A stretch of DNA of 64,000 nt from Haematobacter missouriensis (GTDB lineage Bacteria; Pseudomonadota; Alphaproteobacteria; Rhodobacterales; Rhodobacteraceae): NCBI RefSeq assembly GCF_000740775.1, contig NZ_JFGS01000022.1, positions 1-64,000 on the forward strand, read 5' to 3'. The translations under genes were made by a program, and so were the position numbers. The notes below the pieces were generated by a model. That model was not told the origin of the DNA and did no database searches. It saw only the letters and a program-made list of their open reading frames with translations. The number at the start of each line of letters is the position of its first letter. The first letter of the stretch is position 1. Positions 59,477 to 64,000 of this stretch are shown here, piece by piece.

Positions 59477-59762
59477 CACGAAAATCGAAAGAGAAGTCTC
59501 GGGCAGCAGGGGCCGCTATGTGATGAAAAAGGACGGATCGGAGGCGGAACTGACCTATTCCATTGCCTCTCCCCGTCTCATCATAGCAGACCATACCGGA
59601 GTGCCTCCCGCCTTCCGGGGCGAGGGCATCGGCAACGCACTGGTGGAACGGCTGGTCAGTGACGCGCGGGAGGAAGGGGTAAAGATCTACCCCACCTGCC
59701 CGTTCGTCATCGCGTTCCGGCAGCGCCACCCCGAATGGGCCGACGTCTTCGCCGAGGACTGA
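59469..59762 (+). CDS. Small GNAT-like N-acetyltransferase (Gcn5-related, YjdJ type), 97 aa
   Basis: Short acetyltransferase-like protein of the family with only the core of the GNAT fold: [20 protein letters not shown], then the CoA-binding turn [22 protein letters not shown], ending [25 protein letters not shown] start at 59469 inside the end of subunit B, with GGAGG 9 nt upstream, so translation is coupled to the CoA-transferase. Substrate unknown. A 9-bp hairpin follows. Confidence 0.88.
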   Translation: MTDTKIEREVSGSRGRYVMKKDGSEAELTYSIASPRLIIADHTGVPPAFRGEGIGNALVERLVSDAREEGVKIYPTCPFVIAFRQRHPEWADVFAED

Positions 59763-59778
59763 TCCCTTCGCATGAGAG

Positions 59779-59800
59779 GGCGGATCCCTCCGGGTCCGCC
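59779..59800 (+). terminator. Hairpin after the CoA-transferase operon
   Basis: GGCGGATCC and GGGTCCGCC pair (one G-U type pair) across CTCC, 16 bp after the stop. It runs directly into the first unit of the repeat array. Confidence 0.6.
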
Positions 59801-60300
59801 GCGAGATATCCCGACCGGCGGCTGAACGCATGTACAGAGTGCGATCCGGGACCGTCGCCCGGCGGGGGTCTTTATCTCTCCGCATGTGGATATTCGCGGC
59901 CTGCCGTGAGATACTCCCCCGCCAGGCGTGAGAGTAAGAGCTGTCGCCCGGCAGTCGTTATCGACGCGCTCGAGATACGGATGCCGGCGGCATGCCGCGA
60001 GATATCCCGGCCCACTGCTGAATTCTTGCATGGAGTGGGATCAGGGACAGTCGTCCGGCGGCGGTCCGGAATGCTGCGGATGAGAATAAGTATATCTGCA
60101 GTCTGCCGCGAGATATTCCGCCGCACGGCTGACGCCCAGCGCGGGTGCGAGTAAGAACTGTCGCCCGGGGGTCATTATCGACGCCCTCGAGATACGGATT
60201 CCCGCGGCTTGCTGCAAGATATTCCGGCCCGCGGTTGAGCCCCAGCACGCTGTGCGGGCAAGGACCGTTGCCCGGTGGCGATCCTGATTGCAGGAGACGT
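59798..60300. repeat. Degenerate tandem repeat array, about five units of roughly 105 bp
   Basis: Units start at 59798, 59903, 59994, 60105 and 60211. Each opens with a version of GCCGCGAGATATTCC, and about 50-60 bases later holds a second block like ACCGTCGCCCGGCGG. Units 2 and 4 are closely alike (both with GAGTAAG then CTGTCGCCCGG, TTATCGACG and TCGAGATACGGAT), and units 1 and 3 share GCTGAA and GGGAC blocks, so an A-B-A-B order is visible. The last unit is incomplete. No frame stays open through the array and no cas gene is near. Function unknown. Confidence 0.75.
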
Positions 60301-60755
60301 TTCTGGATCGCCGGGTGAATGCCAATCGCGTGTCAGGAGCTTGGTCTGGGTATTGCAGGAGGCAATGCCTTTGCGTTGACCTTCCGGCGGACGACGGAGC
60401 AGGACGTAGTCTGCGGCGTCGTCACTCCACCCGTTCCCTGGATCGTCCCGTCAGTGGTCGGGGCACGGCGAGGCGCGAGGTTGCGCCTCGCAAGCGGGAT
60501 AGTCGCGTGGCGGACGGGCAGGCGCTTCTGCGGCGCAGGCGGAGGCGTGACCCGGTCGGCGTGGAGCAGGCCAGCGCTTCTGACGCGAAAGCGGGACAGA
60601 CGGCCTTCTGCCGGTGAGCCGGAAAAGGGAGAACCCACCCACGACGCCGCCGAGAGGCCACTTCGGCAGAAGCCACCATGCGGAACGAAAACCCAGCCCC
60701 TCAAACACAACGCAGACCACTCGAAGCCGGGCGAGCGCGCTCCTAGATAGGGGGG
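60301..60755. other. Gap upstream of the helicase gene
   Basis: About 450 bp without a recognisable gene. A 143-codon frame (60319-60750) is open but is Arg/Pro-rich, lacks a ribosome site and looks like high-GC noise. The stretch holds a perfect 9-bp hairpin GCGAGGCGC/GCGCCTCGC at 60468-60491. The promoter of the helicase operon should lie here but was not identified. Confidence 0.5.
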
Positions 60756-63224
60756 ATGAGCGCTCTTCCACCCCCCTTCCACGACTGGTTCTCCGCACGG
60801 GGCTGGTCTGTCCATCCGCATCAGCGGTCGATGCTGGAACATGCGGGGGAGTCGGCGCTGTTGCTCGTTGCACCGACGGGCGGGGGCAAGACGCTGGCGG
60901 GTTTCCTGCCGTCGCTCATCGACATCTCCGCTGCGCCGAAACCCGGTCTCCACACGCTCTATGTCTCGCCGCTCAAGGCGCTGACCGCGGACATAAGGCG
61001 CAACCTTCTCCGTCCGATCGAGGAGATGGCGCTGCCGATCCGGGTGGACGACAGAACCGGCGACACCAGCCAGACCCGCCGCAAGCGGCAGCGCGCAGAC
61101 CCGCCCCATATCCTGCTCACCACGCCTGAAAGTCTGGCACTCATGCTGTCCTATGAGGATGCGCCACGGGTTTTCGCAGGGCTGAAGCGGGTGATCGTCG
61201 ATGAGATCCATGCGCTCGCGGACTCGAAGCGCGGGGATCAACTCATGCTGTCGCTTGCACGGCTGGAGATTCTGGCGCCCGGTCTCCGGCGGGTGGGCCT
61301 GTCGGCCACGGTGGAGGATCCGCCCGCGCTCGGCCGCTTTCTCGCCCGCCATCCGGCGACCTGCCGGATCCTTGCGGCCGATCCCGGCCCAGACCCGGAC
61401 ATCGCCATGCTCGCGACCGATGTCCCGCCCCCCTGGGCAGGCGGCGGCGGGCGCTATGCCATTCCCGCGATCCTGGAGGAGGTGAAGCGCCATCGCACCA
61501 CCCTGATCTTCCACAACACGCGGGCACAGGCGGAACTGTTCTTCCGCGATCTGTGGCTGGCGAACGGGGACGACCTTCCCATTGCCATCCACCACGGCAG
61601 CCTCGCACGGGAGGCACGGGAGCGGGTGGAGGCAGCGATGACGGCGGGAGCGCTCCGCGCCATCGTCTGCACGGGGAGTCTTGATCTCGGTATCGACTGG
61701 GGCGATGTCGATCTGGTCATTCAGGTGGGTGCGCCGAAGAACGTCAAGCGCCTCGTTCAACGGATCGGGCGAGCCAACCACCGCTACAACGCACCGTCCA
61801 AGGCGCTGCTGGTGCCCGCGAACCGGTTCGAGGTGGTGGAATGTCAGGCCGCGCTGGACGCGATGCGCGATCATGCACTGGACGGGGAGCCGCGCGGCCC
61901 TGGCCCGCTCGACGTGCTCTGCCAGCATATCGCGGCCACCGCCGCCGCCGGACCCTTCGATGCGGACCGGCTTTACGCGGAGGTAGTGACCGCCGGGCCT
62001 TATGCGATGCTGAAGCGGGCCGATTTCGACGCCTGTCTGGATTTCACCGCGACGGGCGGCTATGCGCTCCGGGCCTATGACCGCTGGCAGCGGCTCCGGC
62101 AAGGGCCGGACGGCCTGTGGCAGCTTCGCGATCCGCGGAGTGCGCAGACCATCCGCATGAACCTCGGCACGATCATCGACACCGACAAGCTGCGCGTCCG
62201 GTTCCGCGGGCAGGGCCAGCCGCTGGGGGAGGTGGAGGAGGCTTTCGCCGCCACGCTGACACCCGGCGACACCTTCCTGATCGGTGGTCAGGTGGTGCGC
62301 TACGAAGGTCTGCGCGACCTGACTGTGGAGGTGAGCCGCAGCCCCGGCGCCGATCCCAAGATCGCAGTGTACGACGGCACCAAGTTCGCGACTTCCACCC
62401 TGCTGACCGACCGGATCCTCGACATCTTCGCCCGGCGCGACTGGCCCGGTCTTCCGCACCACACGGCAGACTGGCTGGCGCTGCAACGCGACATCTCCCG
62501 CCTGCCCGAACGCGACCGGCTGCTGATCGAATGCTTCCCCCATGACGGGCGCATCCATCACTGCATCTACGGTTTCGCGGGGCGGAATGCGCAGCAGACG
62601 CTCGGCCTCCTGCTCACGCGGCGGATGGAGGAGGAGGGACTTGGCCCGCTGGGCTTCGTCGCCACCGATTACGCCACGCTGATCTGGGGGCTTGAGCCCA
62701 TGACAGACGCCGCCCCGCTGTTCGACCGGACAAGGCTCCGGGAGGGGTTGGAGGGCTGGTTGCAGGGGAATGCCGTGATGAAGCGGTCCTTCCGCGCGGT
62801 CGCCACCATCGCCGGGCTGATCACCCGCAACCTGCCCGGTCAACGGAAATCGGGGCGGCAGGCGACCTTTTCCTCCGATATCCTCTACGACACGCTCCGC
62901 CGCTATGACCCGGATCACCTGATGCTCCGCGCCACGCGGGAGGAGGCGATGCGCGGGCTGGTCGATTTCGGCCGGATCGAGACCATGCTCGACCGCGTGG
63001 GCGACCGGATCGACCTCGTGCGGCTCGACAGAGTGACCCCGCTTTCCGCGCCGCTGATGCTGGAGCATGGCCGTGTCCCGATCGACGGCGCGGGGCGGGA
63101 GCGTCTTCTGGCCGACAGGGCGGGGAGGTTGCTGGAGGAGGCCGGCCTAGCCGACCTGCAACTCGCCGGCCTGCAAATCGCCGACTTGCGAATCCCGGAT
63201 GTGCAGGCCAAGAACGGAGCATGA
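60756..63224 (+). CDS. Ligase-associated DNA damage response DEXH box helicase (Lhr type), 822 aa
   Basis: Superfamily 2 helicase of the Lhr core type found with ATP-dependent ligase repair loci. Walker A is APTGGGKTLAGF, the DEXH box is VDEIHALADS, motif III GLSATVED, and motif VI QRIGRANHR. A winged-helix and Lhr-specific domain follow (about 400-800). The extreme C-terminus carries a short pentapeptide-like repeat (ADLQL, AGLQI, ADLRI). ATG 60756 comes after a G-run that can serve as ribosome site. The stop overlaps pdeM by ATGA. Confidence 0.95.
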   Translation: MSALPPPFHDWFSARGWSVHPHQRSMLEHAGESALLLVAPTGGGKTLAGFLPSLIDISAAPKPGLHTLYVSPLKALTADIRRNLLRPIEEMALPIRVDDRTGDTSQTRRKRQRADPPHILLTTPESLALMLSYEDAPRVFAGLKRVIVDEIHALADSKRGDQLMLSLARLEILAPGLRRVGLSATVEDPPALGRFLARHPATCRILAADPGPDPDIAMLATDVPPPWAGGGGRYAIPAILEEVKRHRTTLIFHNTRAQAELFFRDLWLANGDDLPIAIHHGSLAREARERVEAAMTAGALRAIVCTGSLDLGIDWGDVDLVIQVGAPKNVKRLVQRIGRANHRYNAPSKALLVPANRFEVVECQAALDAMRDHALDGEPRGPGPLDVLCQHIAATAAAGPFDADRLYAEVVTAGPYAMLKRADFDACLDFTATGGYALRAYDRWQRLRQGPDGLWQLRDPRSAQTIRMNLGTIIDTDKLRVRFRGQGQPLGEVEEAFAATLTPGDTFLIGGQVVRYEGLRDLTVEVSRSPGADPKIAVYDGTKFATSTLLTDRILDIFARRDWPGLPHHTADWLALQRDISRLPERDRLLIECFPHDGRIHHCIYGFAGRNAQQTLGLLLTRRMEEEGLGPLGFVATDYATLIWGLEPMTDAAPLFDRTRLREGLEGWLQGNAVMKRSFRAVATIAGLITRNLPGQRKSGRQATFSSDILYDTLRRYDPDHLMLRATREEAMRGLVDFGRIETMLDRVGDRIDLVRLDRVTPLSAPLMLEHGRVPIDGAGRERLLADRAGRLLEEAGLADLQLAGLQIADLRIPDVQAKNGA

Positions 63225-63886
63225 ACGGTTTCATGTTTCAGCTTCAGGGCGCCCGGCTGACGGCCCTCTCCTCCGGTGCGCTGTGGTGGCCGGAGCAGGG
63301 ACTGCTCACCGTGTCGGACCTTCATTTCGGCAAGGCGCGGCGCGCGGCCCGGCGGGGGGGCCAGCTTCTGCCGCCCTATGAGGTGGCCGAGACGCTGTTC
63401 CGTCTGGAGACGCTGGTGGATGCGCTCCGCCCGACCACGGTGATCGCGCTTGGCGACAGTTTCGACGATGCCGCGGCGGCGGATGAGATCGATGAGGAGG
63501 AGCGGCTCCGCCTGCTCCGCCTGATGGCGGGGCGCCGCTGGCTCTGGGTGGAAGGCAACCACGACCCCGGGCCCGTGGCGCTTGGCGGCGCGCATGTGGC
63601 GGCGGTGACGGTGGGGCCGCTGGTCTTCCGCCACATCGCGGAAGAAGCCAGTGGCGAGGTTTCCGGCCATTATCATCCCAAGGCCCGTCTGGGGCTGGGC
63701 GGCACCAGCGTCTCCCGCCCGTGCTTCCTGATCGACGGCACACGGGTCATCATGCCTGCCTTTGGGAGCTACACCGGCGGGCTTGGCTGCAGAAGCCCGG
63801 TGCTTGCCTCCCTCATGGCACCCGGCGCGCTCGCCGTGCTCACAGGACCTTTGGCGCGCGCCGTGCCCATGGCGGCGGTTGGCTGA
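63221..63886 (+). CDS. pdeM: Ligase-associated DNA damage response endonuclease PdeM, 221 aa
   Basis: Calcineurin-like metallophosphoesterase of the ligase-associated repair set. Metal-binding motifs in order: VSDLHFGKAR, ALGDSFDD, WVEGNHDPG, and GHYHPKARL. The ATG overlaps the helicase stop by 4 bp, so the two are co-translated. The usual partners (ATP-dependent DNA ligase and a Cft2-like exonuclease) are not in the window. Confidence 0.94.
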   Translation: MNGFMFQLQGARLTALSSGALWWPEQGLLTVSDLHFGKARRAARRGGQLLPPYEVAETLFRLETLVDALRPTTVIALGDSFDDAAAADEIDEEERLRLLRLMAGRRWLWVEGNHDPGPVALGGAHVAAVTVGPLVFRHIAEEASGEVSGHYHPKARLGLGGTSVSRPCFLIDGTRVIMPAFGSYTGGLGCRSPVLASLMAPGALAVLTGPLARAVPMAAVG

Positions 63887-63918
63887 ACTTCCGCTTTCCC
63901 CGGCGGGAAAAACCCGCA

Positions 63919-63958
63919 ATTGTCTGACAGAAAGAGGGATTGTCTGACAGAAAGAGGG
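63919..63958. repeat. Perfect 20-bp tandem duplication
   Basis: ATTGTCTGACAGAAAGAGGG occurs twice in direct succession, ending 9 bp before the ATG of the last gene. It contains GTCTGAC, a short palindrome, so it may double an operator or upstream site. Confidence 0.85.
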
Positions 63959-63967
63959 AGGGACCGG

Positions 63968-64000
63968 ATGGATACCGCGACAGAGCCGCTGGAGAGCCGT
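63968..64000 (+). CDS. Start of an unidentified gene, cut by the window end
   Basis: ATG 63968 follows the strong ribosome site GGGAGGGACC. Eleven codons are present (MDTATEPLESR) and the frame is open at the edge. Too short to identify. Confidence 0.5.
   Translation, partial: MDTATEPLESR

Noticed and set aside
59735-60154. A plus-strand coding frame running through the repeat array
   Set aside because: Copies fall in different frames because spacings are not multiples of three, the product is Arg/Cys-rich low-complexity sequence, and no ribosome site precedes it.
59798-60300. CRISPR array
   Set aside because: The recurring blocks are degenerate, units are about 105 bp with similar sequence throughout rather than unique spacers, and no cas gene is near.
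60319-60750. Protein-coding gene in front of the helicase
   Set aside because: No ribosome site, Arg/Pro/Gly-rich noise-like product and a strong hairpin inside it.
60333-63068. Long minus-strand open frame opposite the helicase
   Set aside because: Antisense shadow of a clear helicase gene.

Overview
The window is one contiguous piece of a GC-rich alphaproteobacterial chromosome, most like Rhodobacterales/Rhodobacteraceae. The grounds are the consistently G/C-ending codons, the ctaC-ctaB-ctaG-ctaE-SURF1-thrC-M16 peptidase gene order, a GlnK-AmtB pair, and dnaK followed directly by dnaJ. The genus cannot be told from the sequence alone. Most of the window is ordinary core chromosome. I see no transposase, phage gene, CRISPR array or replication origin.

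Layout, left to right. 1-8.2 kb: a gene-poor left edge, a flavin oxidoreductase, a small unknown protein, an SDR dehydrogenase, AlkB, the chaperone pair DnaK/DnaJ, and RadC. 8.2-15.2 kb: a secreted unknown protein, SecA, a divergent periplasmic parvulin followed by ArgJ and MutT, and a 47-residue unknown protein. 15.5-24.5 kb: UbiG, prolyl iminopeptidase, then a surface-polysaccharide block (YjbH-like, YjbF-like and YjbE-like proteins, then the dTDP-L-rhamnose genes rfbC-B-D-A) and a tRNA-Ala(CGC). 24.5-31.3 kb, minus strand: the glycine cleavage system gcvT-gcvH-VOC-gcvP behind a tandem glycine riboswitch, then the glnK-amtB ammonium module. 31.6-43.6 kb: a class A penicillin-binding protein, the outer-membrane lipid asymmetry proteins MlaA and MlaC, a DNA-repair pair (radical SAM protein plus a DUF4130-UdgX fusion), a 2-hydroxyacid dehydrogenase, ExoD, a molybdopterin oxidoreductase, a glycolate/lactate-type flavin oxidase, an MBL-fold protein and a GNAT enzyme.

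43.6-50.6 kb, minus strand: a cytochrome c oxidase operon (ctaC, ctaB, a 66-residue membrane protein, ctaG, ctaE) running on into SURF1, thrC, an M16 peptidase and the GNAT gene. 50.7-64 kb, mostly plus strand: TldD, an isolated lower-GC GNAT gene, DprA, a glycine-zipper lipoprotein, an EF-hand protein, topoisomerase I, a two-subunit CoA transferase with a coupled small GNAT-like gene, a 1-kb gene-free stretch, then the ligase-associated Lhr-type helicase and PdeM endonuclease, and the first codons of a last gene.

The least explained item is that gene-free stretch (59.8-60.3 kb). It holds about five degenerate copies of a roughly 105-base unit whose junctions are imperfect palindromes, arranged as alternating A/B subtypes. 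A second item is a pair of palindromic elements (489-533 and 24433-24476), both placed just after minus-strand stop codons, whose stems differ by compensating base changes. DNA maintenance is a recurring theme: AlkB, RadC, MutT, UdgX plus radical SAM, DprA, TopA, the helicase and PdeM.
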